Of a stretch of 64,000 nt of DNA, positions 16,756-25,320 are shown piece after piece; position 1 is the stretch's first letter, and every line of letters starts with the position of its first letter. Under the pieces are notes generated by a model. The model made no database searches, was not told where the DNA came from, and was given only the letters and a program-made list of their open reading frames with translations. The stretch is from contig NZ_JAHVAA010000014.1 in the NCBI RefSeq assembly GCF_019264485.1, forward strand, positions 434,001-498,000, in the 5' to 3' direction. The translations under genes and the position numbers were made by a program. The stretch comes from Sediminibacterium sp. (GTDB lineage: Bacteria > Bacteroidota > Bacteroidia > Chitinophagales > Chitinophagaceae).

Positions 16756-18999
16756 TTACTTCATCAGTACACGCAGGCGTTTAAACTCTTTCTGATTGTC
16801 TTCCGCTCCCAGCGCCATTGCAATATCTCTTTTTTCAGCAGCGGTAATATGAAAACTCAGGCTGGCAGGCGCTTCCTTTCTTGAAGGAACGTACTGAAAA
16901 CAAATGCGGTGAAACTGTGAACCGTACGCTTCAAAACTATATTCAAGCTGGTCATGCTGATAATAATCCTGCAATTTGTACCAGTTATTCTGTAATAATA
17001 AAAAGGGTTTGGTGAAAGTACCAACTAAGCTGGTTCCTTCCAGCGGGCGGTCCCAGTCGCTCAGGCTTCTGTCACGCAATTGCAACAACACTACTTTACT
17101 GGTATTTTCTTTTAACCAGTCATGAAATACTTCCACAAAACGCAGTGATGTTTCCTGTCCGAAATTATCACGCAGGCCGGCATCCATTACATCAATAACC
17201 GGGTTGGTGGGCAGCCATACATTGGGTAACACATAGGGGAAAGTAGCATTCATACGGAGGGCCGATAATATGCCTATGTTAGCTGCATTTTGCCTGCCGA
17301 AAAAACTATGAAAATCTATGGCATCCGCATCAAAAGGAAGGATATTGACCGAATCGGTAATGGGACGCATCATAAATCTTGCAGGGTGAGTAGCCATTAC
17401 AAGTTTTCTTCCGTCGCGCGTAATCACTGCATTAAAAAAAATCAGTGGTATCTCTGCTTTTTCTTCAGGCGCTTTGTAATCACTTAATGTTTTATTGAGA
17501 TAACCCCTTGTATTTTCATTCAGTTTCTGTTCAAAAGCATAACCCCTGTCTTTGGTATACCTGTACCCATGTTTCATAAAAGGCTTAGCCGGTCCCATCA
17601 GATCGCGGGTAACAAAAGAAGAAAACAACGGGCTCAACAAATCGTTTGAAATATCTTCTACATATTGTTTGTTATGCAGGTTTATATTGGCTCCCTTTTG
17701 TTTCCGATAGTAGAGTTCCCTGAAATAAGCAGCCCCCAGCATACCTCCCGATGCACCACTGATCAGAAAAGTACGTTTCATCAACTCACCGCCAAACATA
17801 CTATCGAGTTGTTGTAATGCATTCATGGTAAATGTGGCACTTCTGATACCACCACCACTGGTATTAATCAGGAACATCACCGGCTTATCGCTTCCCTGTT
17901 TCGCTTTCCATTGATCAAGCATACGGATATAAGTCTTTTTATCTGACGCTATATCCTTATCATTCGCCAGTTGCATCACCGATTCTCTTGAATAAACCGG
18001 TCGTTCTGTTGTGTCTGAATAATTCAATCCATACGCTTTATTACGGAGGTCAATGATGTCTTTTTGGTATAAAAAATTAACCAGCAGGTATAACACTACC
18101 ACAACCGGAATACTCCAGCTATGCAAAAATGTAGATATAGCTCCCGCAGCAGCAATCAGAATTGCAAAGAAAACAGTGATACTGGCTGCAGCCGGCAACT
18201 GAAATAACCTTGCGTCAGAAATATAACCAATGCCTATAAGGAAAAAGAAAGCAATGGTAATGGCTATCACTGCTGCAAAATGATGCCGTTTAAAAACCGA
18301 GTCGAGAAAAACAAGACTGTAATGCCGTACATCCCTTGGTTTACGCAAACCCAGCCTGGCACTGAAGAACCAGTCGATCCGCATTTCTGCCTTATCTTTT
18401 GGCAAGGGATTGTTTTTAGAAGCCAGTGCATAATGTACATTGGCAGTATCAATTACAGAAGCCATACTTCTGTAAATAGTTTTATCGGCTCCAAAAAAAT
18501 AAGCAAATGCAATCAGTATCGACAATATGATGCCTGCCGCAAACCCAACCACCATCCAAACAATTTCAGCAGTACCGAATAATTGCTGGTAACGGGCATA
18601 AGCCACTGCTTTTACAAAATAGAATACCAGAAAAATAAGTGGCAGCACTGCATTATTGATACAGTATTTTAAAAAAGGTTGGGCTGTAGTGGCCAGAAAA
18701 CGAAAATATTTACTGAATAGAATAAATGTGGTGATATTCCAGCTCATGATAAAAATACCCAGCGCAAAGCCAACGATGGCTGTACTGAGTAAGTTTATCT
18801 TACCAAAATATTCCGGAGCCAGAAAAAGTGAATCTGCACCAAAAGTGCGCATAAATCCGCCCGCTACTGTAGAGAAAAGGATATACCAGAATACCAGAAA
18901 AACCTGATACCTGCGAAAATGAAGTAAGAATAACTGAACAGGCAAAGAAAACCAGAAACCCGATAAATATTGTTTCAACTTGTTCATCTGATACAGCAT
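16756..18999 (-). CDS. Large membrane protein with a patatin-like phospholipase domain
   Basis: The 747 residues fall into two parts. The first 330 or so carry about eight hydrophobic helices with short loops. The C-terminal half is a patatin-like or cPLA2-like hydrolase: the glycine-rich oxyanion motif TSGGGIRSA near residue 380, the nucleophile in ISGASGGMLG near residue 415, and the catalytic Asp in DAGLRDN near residue 635. It is probably a membrane-embedded lipid acyl hydrolase. It follows ctaA by 42 bp on the same strand. Signal and substrate are unknown. Confidence 0.85.
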   Translation of the reverse strand: MLYQMNKLKQYLSGFWFSLPVQLFLLHFRRYQVFLVFWYILFSTVAGGFMRTFGADSLFLAPEYFGKINLLSTAIVGFALGIFIMSWNITTFILFSKYFRFLATTAQPFLKYCINNAVLPLIFLVFYFVKAVAYARYQQLFGTAEIVWMVVGFAAGIILSILIAFAYFFGADKTIYRSMASVIDTANVHYALASKNNPLPKDKAEMRIDWFFSARLGLRKPRDVRHYSLVFLDSVFKRHHFAAVIAITIAFFFLIGIGYISDARLFQLPAAASITVFFAILIAAAGAISTFLHSWSIPVVVVLYLLVNFLYQKDIIDLRNKAYGLNYSDTTERPVYSRESVMQLANDKDIASDKKTYIRMLDQWKAKQGSDKPVMFLINTSGGGIRSATFTMNALQQLDSMFGGELMKRTFLISGASGGMLGAAYFRELYYRKQKGANINLHNKQYVEDISNDLLSPLFSSFVTRDLMGPAKPFMKHGYRYTKDRGYAFEQKLNENTRGYLNKTLSDYKAPEEKAEIPLIFFNAVITRDGRKLVMATHPARFMMRPITDSVNILPFDADAIDFHSFFGRQNAANIGILSALRMNATFPYVLPNVWLPTNPVIDVMDAGLRDNFGQETSLRFVEVFHDWLKENTSKVVLLQLRDRSLSDWDRPLEGTSLVGTFTKPFLLLQNNWYKLQDYYQHDQLEYSFEAYGSQFHRICFQYVPSRKEAPASLSFHITAAEKRDIAMALGAEDNQKEFKRLRVLMK

Positions 19000-19041
19000 T
19001 TTGATTGAAAGTCTTTGCTTTCAACCTTTGTTACGCCGGGT

Positions 19042-20112
19042 TTAGTAACTGGCAGTACGATTTCGTAATACAAACAAGGTAGCCACCAGCGACAACAATA
19101 AACACATACCTGTTAGCTGGTGCAGTTGTGCCATCCATTCAAATGTACCCCATTTACCCGGTACGATACCCGTACTGGTTAAGATAGTTAAAATTCCCAG
19201 CAACACCTGCAAAAATGTAAGGTACAATGGTACACGTTTAATATTTTCAAACAGGATACTGCCTTTATGTTTGGCCATACGAATGGTCCACAGGATGATC
19301 CATACCAGGATAATATAAGCGAGACCACGATGTATAAAATGAATCAGTATTTTATTATCGATGAAATTCAGTAAAAAAGGTTTGTGTGAGAACAAAGATG
19401 GTGGCAACCAGTCGCCATTGATTTTTGGCCAGCTGGAAGCTACGTTCGCGGCTTTATGACCAGCCATTAAAGCCCCATATAATAATTGTAACACCAATAA
19501 ACCAATGAGCCAGAGATTGGTTTTTCTTAATGATGAATGAACAACACTTTGTTTTTCGCTTACCAGTAATTTCAAGGCAAACCAGAAAGTATAACAAAGC
19601 AGTCCCAGTGCAAAAATAAAATGCAATGCAAGTCTGGTAGGTTTTACATATACGGCGTCCCCTGTAAGTCCGCTTGCTACCATAATCCATCCCACAGCTC
19701 CCTGTAAGGCTCCGAGTAAAAATAAAATCAAGAGCGGGCGAACCATCTCTTTTTTGAAATGTCGGCGAATCATAAACCAGATAAAGCCGCCGGCAAATAC
19801 CAATCCAATTAACCTGGCCCACAAACGATGAAACCATTCCCAGAAAAAAATAAACTTGAAATCAGATAATCCAAATTCAAAATTGAGCAGTTGAAACTGT
19901 GGAGTAGTTTTATATTTTTCGAATTCGGTGAGCCATGCCTGCGCATTTAATGGCGGCAGGGTTCCGGTAATTACATCCCATTCTGTAATAGATAATCCAC
20001 TGCCTGTTAATCTGGTAATACCCCCCAGGGCTACCTGTATAACTGTCATGAATACTCCCAATAATAACCATCTCGCTACCAGCTTTGAAGACCTGTCATT
20101 CACCTGTTCCAT
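19042..20112 (-). CDS. ctaA: Heme A synthase CtaA/COX15
   Basis: A 356-residue integral membrane protein that oxidises heme O to heme A for cytochrome oxidase. The first helix is followed by GGITRLTGSGLSITEW, the family signature. Heme-ligand histidines are in EWFHRLWARLIG near residue 91, LHFIFALGLL near residue 165, and FIHRGLAYI and LHQLTGMCLL toward the C terminus, with eight helices overall. Its functional partners (ctaB, coxA and others) are about 40 kb away at 59-64 kb. The upstream space contains a long hairpin repeat. Confidence 0.94.
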   Translation of the reverse strand: MEQVNDRSSKLVARWLLLGVFMTVIQVALGGITRLTGSGLSITEWDVITGTLPPLNAQAWLTEFEKYKTTPQFQLLNFEFGLSDFKFIFFWEWFHRLWARLIGLVFAGGFIWFMIRRHFKKEMVRPLLILFLLGALQGAVGWIMVASGLTGDAVYVKPTRLALHFIFALGLLCYTFWFALKLLVSEKQSVVHSSLRKTNLWLIGLLVLQLLYGALMAGHKAANVASSWPKINGDWLPPSLFSHKPFLLNFIDNKILIHFIHRGLAYIILVWIILWTIRMAKHKGSILFENIKRVPLYLTFLQVLLGILTILTSTGIVPGKWGTFEWMAQLHQLTGMCLLLSLVATLFVLRNRTASY

Positions 20113-20200
20113 ATATATATTCTTGATTGTGGCAAAGTTATTGGGATATTAAAAGGATTAACGATTTTGTTTTACTGATTTTATCATTTACCTGCGAAAT

Positions 20201-20270
20201 CTCTGCGTTCTTCATTGCTCTGCGGTGACTATTCGAGTAGATTCACCGCAGAGAACACGAGGACGCTGAG
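20201..20270. repeat. CTCTGCGGTGA-type long hairpin repeat
   Basis: The 28-nt arms 20201-20228 and 20243-20270 pair with CTCTGCGGTGA perfect at the loop end and scattered mismatches outside. It lies between the divergent ctaA and rnhB genes, so it is not placed as a terminator. I recognise this CTCTGCG/CGCAGAG text as a style of dispersed repeat seen in many bacterial genomes. Confidence 0.75.
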
Positions 20271-20339
20271 TTTTCGGAGAGGATTTTCTGAAACAGAAAA
20301 AAATAGCCTTATGTCATCAAGTTTCTGGAATTTTAGGCA

Positions 20340-20939
20340 ATGTTATTGCCATTTTACCAGCAAAAATTGATTGAAGCAGGCTGCGATGAAGTCGGACGGG
20401 GCTGTTATGCCGGTCCTGTTTTTGCTGCAGCCGTTATCCTGCCCAGAGATTTCCAGCATCCATTGCTCAACGACAGTAAACAGGTTAATGCAAAGCAAAG
20501 ACAATTACTCAAAGGTATCATCGAACAAGAAGCCATCAGTTGGGCAGTAGCTTCTGTAAGCAATGAGGAAATTGATCAGATTAACATCCTGAAAGCTTCT
20601 TATAAAGCTATGCATATGGCTATTGACCAGTTAAACAGTACACCTGAATTATTGCTGATAGACGGAAACAGGTTTATTCCTTACCAAAAAATTGCACACC
20701 AGTGTATCGTGAAAGGTGATGGAAAATACAGCAGTATTGCTGCAGCGAGCATCCTGGCCAAAACTTATCGCGATGAATTTATGATGCGGTTGCATGAACA
20801 ATACCCTCAATACGGATGGAATAATAACAAAGGATATGGAACTGCTGAACACCGCAGTGCCATCGAAACATATGGTCTTTGTGAGCACCACCGAAAAAGT
20901 TTCAATATTATGCCGCAACAGTTAAGTCTGCCAATCTAA
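20340..20939 (+). CDS. rnhB: Ribonuclease HII
   Basis: A 199-residue RNase HII that removes ribonucleotides from DNA and RNA of RNA-DNA hybrids. The active-site acids are visible: Asp-Glu in [12 protein letters not shown] at residues 15-26, an Asp in LLLIDGNRF near residue 104, and the [16 protein letters not shown] motif near residues 132-147 with the last acidic residue. The length is typical. The stop is 2 bp from the end of the convergent Sua5 gene, so the two overlap transcriptionally. Confidence 0.95.
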   Translation: MLLPFYQQKLIEAGCDEVGRGCYAGPVFAAAVILPRDFQHPLLNDSKQVNAKQRQLLKGIIEQEAISWAVASVSNEEIDQINILKASYKAMHMAIDQLNSTPELLLIDGNRFIPYQKIAHQCIVKGDGKYSSIAAASILAKTYRDEFMMRLHEQYPQYGWNNNKGYGTAEHRSAIETYGLCEHHRKSFNIMPQQLSLPI

Positions 20940-20941
20940 TA

Positions 20942-21550
20942 TTATTCGTTCCATTCTCCTGCTCCTTCCCGAATTACTTCATAGCTATCTTTTGTGCAAT
21001 CAATTACGGTTGACGGTATCATACCGCCATTACCCCCATCTATGACTATATCTACCAGTTTTTCGAATTTTTCATAAATGATACCAGGATCGGTGTATTC
21101 CTCAACCATTTCTCCCGGAAGTGAAGCCGATAAAATAGGATGACGAAGTTCATGTACAATCTGACGGGCAATATTATTATCGGGTACCCTTAAACCGATG
21201 GTACTTTTTTTGCTCTGCAAAATTTTGGGCACCTCCTTACTCGCTGGTAAAATAAAAGTATAGGGGCCCGGTAAATAACTTTTCAGCAGACGGTATAAAG
21301 GGGTTGAAATACTTTTTGTATACTGACTTAAATCACTGAGATCATAACAAACAAAACTTAGTTGGGCTTTGTTGGGGTCAACCTGTTTAATTCTTGCAAT
21401 TCGCTCTACTGCTTTATGTTGAAAGATATCACACCCCAGTCCATAGATGGTATCTGTTGGATAAATAATGACACCTCCGGAAAGCAGGCATTCTGCAATC
21501 ATACGCAGGTGCCTGGGGTTAGGATTATCAGGGTGAACCTCAAGCAGCAT
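20942..21550 (-). CDS. Sua5/YciO/YrdC-family protein (threonylcarbamoyl-AMP synthase type)
   Basis: I start at the ATG at 21550 (MLLEVHPDNP), giving 202 residues; the frame is open further upstream, but that stretch has no family character. The YrdC fold is recognised by GGVIIYPTDTIYGLGCD near residues 24-40 and by RVPDNNIARQIV. Family members make threonylcarbamoyl-AMP for the t6A37 tRNA modification, although the YciO-like branch has an unproven role, and its N-terminal start (LEVHPDNPNPRHL) resembles YciO. I therefore leave the symbol blank. Confidence 0.85.
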   Translation of the reverse strand: MLLEVHPDNPNPRHLRMIAECLLSGGVIIYPTDTIYGLGCDIFQHKAVERIARIKQVDPNKAQLSFVCYDLSDLSQYTKSISTPLYRLLKSYLPGPYTFILPASKEVPKILQSKKSTIGLRVPDNNIARQIVHELRHPILSASLPGEMVEEYTDPGIIYEKFEKLVDIVIDGGNGGMIPSTVIDCTKDSYEVIREGAGEWNE

Positions 21551-21633
21551 TACTAAATATAAGGTCTTAATGGCAAAAGATAAAATTAGTAACTCAATTG
21601 GCTCTGATTCAGTATAAAGAATAAGAGTTGATT

Positions 21634-21689
21634 TTTTAGCCACAGATTCACAGATGATCGTTCAATAATCTGTGAATCTGTGGCTAAAA
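21634..21689. repeat. Perfect AGCCACAGATTCACAGAT hairpin repeat
   Basis: The 22-bp arms 21634-21655 and 21668-21689 are perfectly complementary around a 12-nt loop. It is the intact relative of the degenerate element at 1461-1513. It sits in the space between divergent genes and is therefore not a simple terminator. Confidence 0.85.
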
Positions 21690-21783
21690 CTCTTCATACA
21701 ATACATTATACATTCCATTTCAATTGTTCTGATTATGCTTTTATTAACAATGAGTTCCTCTTATTTTTGCAAAAACTTCATCC

Positions 21784-22671
21784 ATGCGTTTACAGGCAGT
21801 TGATATCGTTGACAAAATCAGCCCTGCAGATTTTAAAGCGTATTACTACCTGCCTAAAAAACCGGTGGTAATGCGTAACATGTCCAAAAACTGGACTGCT
21901 TACGATAAATGGAACTGGGATTATTTTAAAACACTGGTAGGTGATAAAAAAGTAGGCCTGTACAATAATATTAAAAGCGATGCTTACACACCTATCAATA
22001 AGGCAGATGATTATAAAACTTTTGGTGACTATATTGACATGATCCGAACAGGCCCTGCAGCCTGGCGAATTTTTTTGTTCAATATTTTTGAGCACGCTCC
22101 ACAGCTCACCAAAGATTTTACCTGGCCTGATGAAATGATGACTGGCTTTATAAAAAGGTATCCCATGCTATTTGTGGGTGGCGCTACCAGCATTACTCAT
22201 ATGCACTTCGATATAGACATGAGTCATATACTGCATACCCAGTTCGTAGGCAGGAAAAAAGTTTTATTATTTCCTTTTGAAGAACAACATAAACTATATC
22301 GCAAACCCTTTGAAGTATTGAGTCTGGCAGATTTCAGTAATTATCATCACCTGAATGGATCGCCGGATTATAACCAGTTCCCCGCATTAAAACTGGCGAA
22401 TGGTTATGATATTACACTCGAACATGGCGACACACTTTATATGCCTGCCGGTTATTGGCATCACATGGAATACCTCGACAGTGGCTTTGCCATGAGTTTG
22501 AGGGCTTTACAGTCATCATTCGGGGGAAAACTCAATGGTGTATGGAATCTGTTTGGTATGCGTAATATCGATACATTGATGAAGAAGACAATGCCACATC
22601 CATGGTATAACTGGAAGAAGAGAAAAATATTTGAGTATGCTGAAAAAGAACTTCAGAAGGAAGAAATATAA
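21784..22671 (+). CDS. Cupin-8/JmjC-like 2-oxoglutarate- and iron-dependent oxygenase family protein
   Basis: The 295-residue protein shows the JmjC-type facial triad: His and Asp in MHFDIDMS near residues 140-147, and a distal His in AGYWHHMEY near residue 222. KKVLLFPFEEQHKLY after the first motif is typical of asparaginyl/histidinyl hydroxylase-like cupins. PVVMRNM near residue 30 is the usual N-terminal landmark. It probably hydroxylates a protein side chain, with unknown target. A TATTTTTG -7 box at 21762-21769 lies 15 bp before the ATG. A strong terminator follows at 22690-22716. Confidence 0.8.
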   Translation: MRLQAVDIVDKISPADFKAYYYLPKKPVVMRNMSKNWTAYDKWNWDYFKTLVGDKKVGLYNNIKSDAYTPINKADDYKTFGDYIDMIRTGPAAWRIFLFNIFEHAPQLTKDFTWPDEMMTGFIKRYPMLFVGGATSITHMHFDIDMSHILHTQFVGRKKVLLFPFEEQHKLYRKPFEVLSLADFSNYHHLNGSPDYNQFPALKLANGYDITLEHGDTLYMPAGYWHHMEYLDSGFAMSLRALQSSFGGKLNGVWNLFGMRNIDTLMKKTMPHPWYNWKKRKIFEYAEKELQKEEI

Positions 22672-22689
22672 CCTTGCAAAAAAGAATAG

Positions 22690-22716
22690 AAAAAGGCGGC
22701 CTTGTGCCGCCTTTTT
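22690..22716 (+). terminator. Intrinsic terminator after the cupin gene
   Basis: AAAAAGGCGGC and GCCGCCTTTTT pair perfectly around CTTGT and end in a T-run. Confidence 0.9.
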
Positions 22717-22996
22717 CACTTGTAACCCCTAATGAAAACTGAATACGAGAAAAATTTCAGGCATTTCTGCTGTTTTTTCTCTACCCATATCAAAAGTAGT
22801 ATAGTCCTCAAAAAAATCCAACGTTGAAAACACCCAAATTAATAGGGTGTTTTCACTGATGACAATTCGGTGAAAACATCAAAGATAAATTCTGGATAAA
22901 ACGGAGATTTGCAGCACAAAAAAATGTAATTTACCATCGAAAATCTACATCCGCATACCCCATCATGTGGATTTTTATTGTTGTTAATTGTCTTAT
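22717..22996. other. Intergenic region before the response regulator, with one hairpin
   Basis: The whole gap between genes is 22672-22996 (325 bp). After the terminator the only clear structure is a perfect inverted repeat at 22825-22855, with 11-bp arms TGAAAACACCC and GGGTGTTTTCA and a 9-nt loop, followed by a partial copy GGTGAAAACATC. It could be an operator or leader hairpin for the downstream regulator. I see no gene here. Confidence 0.6.
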
Positions 22997-23647
22997 ATGA
23001 TTCAAATTGCCCTGGTTGATGACCATGTACTGTTGAGAAACGGGCTTGCCTCACTGGTTAATTCTTTTAGTGGATATAAAGTCTTGTTTGAAGCAAATAG
23101 CGGCAAACACATGATTGAATTATTAGACTCCAATAATTTACCTGATGTGGTCTTGCTCGATATTACAATGCCGGATATGAATGGGTATGAAACTGCTTTA
23201 TGGCTTACCACACATTATCCGCAGGTAAAAATACTGGCACTCACCATGCTCAATGATGAACGTTCCATCATACGCATGTTTAAAAACGGGGCTAAAGGCT
23301 ATTTACTCAAAGACAGCAAACCACAGGAACTCAAAGCAGCACTCGACGGTATTGTTAACAAGGGCGTATACCTGAACAAACTGATGTGTGATAATATCAT
23401 GCACACCATGAAAACTTCACCTGAAGAAGATGCTGATATACTAAAGTTCACAGAACTCACCGATCAGGAAAAAGAATTCCTCGGATGGGCCTGTACCGAT
23501 AAATCCTATCGTGAAATAGCAGAACTCATGGGTACCAGCCTACGCAATGTGGATGAAACAAGAGATCATCTCTTTCAGAAACTACAGACAGCTACCCGGG
23601 TTGGACTGGCACTCTTTGCGATTAAACATGATATCGCAAAGTTATAA
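22997..23647 (+). CDS. Orphan NarL/FixJ-type response regulator
   Basis: The 216 residues comprise a receiver domain (1-120) with acidic pocket DDH near residue 8, phosphoacceptor Asp in VVLLDITMPD near residue 55, and Lys in GYLLKDS near residue 105. A C-terminal LuxR-like helix-turn-helix (about 150-215) follows with LTDQEKEFLGWACTDKSYRE. The HTH departs from the usual LTxRExEVL form. No histidine kinase is nearby. I start at the ATG at 22997 rather than a TTG three codons upstream. The closest relative in the window is at 52176-52838. Confidence 0.85.
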   Translation: MIQIALVDDHVLLRNGLASLVNSFSGYKVLFEANSGKHMIELLDSNNLPDVVLLDITMPDMNGYETALWLTTHYPQVKILALTMLNDERSIIRMFKNGAKGYLLKDSKPQELKAALDGIVNKGVYLNKLMCDNIMHTMKTSPEEDADILKFTELTDQEKEFLGWACTDKSYREIAELMGTSLRNVDETRDHLFQKLQTATRVGLALFAIKHDIAKL

Positions 23648-23682
23648 TTCATGTCTCCCTTCGATCGATTTTGTTGAATAAA

Positions 23683-23712
23683 AAAAGTCCCGGGCAGCAA
23701 GCCGGGACTTTT
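23683..23712. terminator. Bidirectional terminator between the response regulator and korB
   Basis: AAAAGTCCCGG and CCGGGACTTTT pair perfectly. A/T runs on both sides allow use by the two convergent genes. Confidence 0.85.
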
Positions 23713-23718
23713 CATTGA

Positions 23719-23774
23719 ACAGAGGAACAGAGAAATATCCAACTTTGAAGTTGAAGATTTCTCTGTTCCTCTGT
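23719..23774. repeat. ACAGAGGAACAGAG hairpin repeat
   Basis: The 18-bp arms 23719-23736 and 23757-23774 are perfect, with an inner CAACTT-TG-AAGTTG palindrome (23740-23753) and a T7 run after the right arm. The wording resembles the element at 56779-56877. It is a second hairpin only 6 bp after the previous terminator. Confidence 0.8.
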
Positions 23775-23783
23775 TTTTTTGTT

Positions 23784-24824
23784 TTACACAATCTCCCACA
23801 CTTCTCTGCCACGCAATAATTTATCAAGGTTTCCCTTGCCTTTGGTAGCAATGATTTCTTCCAGTTGCATAGCCATTACATCTTCATAACAGGCCCTGTC
23901 TGTTTCATAAAAAACGCCAAAGGGGCGAGGAAAATGAATACCCTGTTGACCGGGATCATCAAACATACGAATGAGGGCCTGTGCTTTGTAAAAATCTCTT
24001 TCATCATGTATCCAGAGATCATCTGCACTGGTAGAACCATCTGTTAAATCAACCACTACAGGTTTCATTCCATCGATCTTAATTCCTTTTTGCTGACTGG
24101 CACCAAAAATTAAAGGCTTACCCTGTTCCAGGAACAAAGCTTCATCTGGTTTGGATCCTTTCTCGGTAAATATTTCAAAAGCCCCATCATTAAAGATGTT
24201 ACAGTTCTGGTATATTTCCAGCATCGACGCTCCCTTGTGTTGATGAGAGCGGGTGAGCATTGCCTGCAGGTGTTTGGGATCACGATCCATACTCCTGGCA
24301 ATAAAGCTGGCATCAGCACCCATGGCCAGTGCCAATGGATTAAACGGATGGTCTATACTACCATAGGGTGTACTCTTGGTTATCTTGTTTTCTTCAGATG
24401 TAGGTGAATACTGCCCCTTGGTTAATCCATATATCTGGTTATTGAACAGAAGAATATTTACATCGAAATTTCTTCTTAATAAATGAATTGTATGGTTACC
24501 ACCAATACTAAGGCTGTCGCCATCGCCGGTAACAATCCATACACTCAGTTCAGGGCGGGTAGCTTTTAGTCCACTTGCAATGGCCGTGGCTCTGCCATGA
24601 ATTGAATGCATACCATATGTATTCATATAATAAGGGAAACGGCTGCTACAGCCGATGCCACTTATAATGACAATATTTTCTTTGGGTACTCCGATACCCG
24701 GCATTATTTTCTGTACCTGTGCCAGTATAGAATAGTCGCCACAGCCAGGGCACCAACGCACTTCCTGGTCGGTGGCAAAATCTTTGGCTGTTAATACCGG
24801 TGCGGTTGTAGTTGTTGCTGACAT
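23784..24824 (-). CDS. korB: 2-oxoacid:ferredoxin oxidoreductase beta subunit
   Basis: A 346-residue beta subunit of a 2-oxoglutarate or related ferredoxin oxidoreductase, which decarboxylates 2-oxoacids to acyl-CoA with low-potential electrons. The TPP-binding motif is GDGDSLSIGGNH near residues 97-108 and is followed by LFNNQIYGLTKGQYSPTS. N-terminal WCPGCGDYS and IGCSSR supply family cysteines. I start at ATG 24824 (MSATTT), not the upstream TTG. The alpha subunit, normally next door, is absent from the window. The upstream neighbour is the AhpD-like gene. Confidence 0.9.
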   Translation of the reverse strand: MSATTTTAPVLTAKDFATDQEVRWCPGCGDYSILAQVQKIMPGIGVPKENIVIISGIGCSSRFPYYMNTYGMHSIHGRATAIASGLKATRPELSVWIVTGDGDSLSIGGNHTIHLLRRNFDVNILLFNNQIYGLTKGQYSPTSEENKITKSTPYGSIDHPFNPLALAMGADASFIARSMDRDPKHLQAMLTRSHQHKGASMLEIYQNCNIFNDGAFEIFTEKGSKPDEALFLEQGKPLIFGASQQKGIKIDGMKPVVVDLTDGSTSADDLWIHDERDFYKAQALIRMFDDPGQQGIHFPRPFGVFYETDRACYEDVMAMQLEEIIATKGKGNLDKLLRGREVWEIV

Positions 24825-24882
24825 GCTTATCAATAATTAAAATGATCAGACAGGGTGTTCCTGTAAAGTTCCGAAAAAAGAT

Positions 24883-25236
24883 TTATGAAGCAGTGGCTCC
24901 TGTTAATTCTTCCCAATATTCTGCGGCTCTGCGTGTATGGGGTATAACAATAGTGCCGCCTACAATGTTGGCCACAGCAAATATCTCATACATTTCATCG
25001 GTATTTATACCCAGTTCATGGCATTTACCCAGATGGTATTTAATACAGTCGTCGCAACGCAACACCATACTGGCCACCAGCCCGAGCATTTCCTTTGTTT
25101 TTTTATCCAGAGCCCCATCATCGTATGTATTGGTATCCAGGTTCCAGAGGCGCTTCATCACCAGGTTATTCTTACTCAGGATCACATCATTCATTTTCTC
25201 ACGGTACGAATTAAATTCTTCTGCCAGTTTACCCAT
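24883..25236 (-). CDS. AhpD-like carboxymuconolactone decarboxylase-family protein
   Basis: A small all-helical protein of 117 residues with the AhpD/CMD core: MVLRCDDCIKYHLGKCHELG near residues 57-76 supplies the CxxC and the following His used in thiol-dependent peroxidase chemistry. The family has alkyl-hydroperoxide reductase-related activity. It precedes korB by 58 bp on the same strand, and might protect an oxygen-sensitive ferredoxin-linked enzyme, though that is my inference. The start is an ATG that follows an AT-rich stretch with a TTTGTATTTTTAC promoter-like string, similar to that before paaA. Confidence 0.85.
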   Translation of the reverse strand: MGKLAEEFNSYREKMNDVILSKNNLVMKRLWNLDTNTYDDGALDKKTKEMLGLVASMVLRCDDCIKYHLGKCHELGINTDEMYEIFAVANIVGGTIVIPHTRRAAEYWEELTGATAS

Positions 25237-25320
25237 ATTTCAGTTTTTAGCCTGTAAAAATACAAAAGCCTGCGACTGGGCATGTCATTTATTTGTACTT
25301 TAAACACCTAAACCATTACC

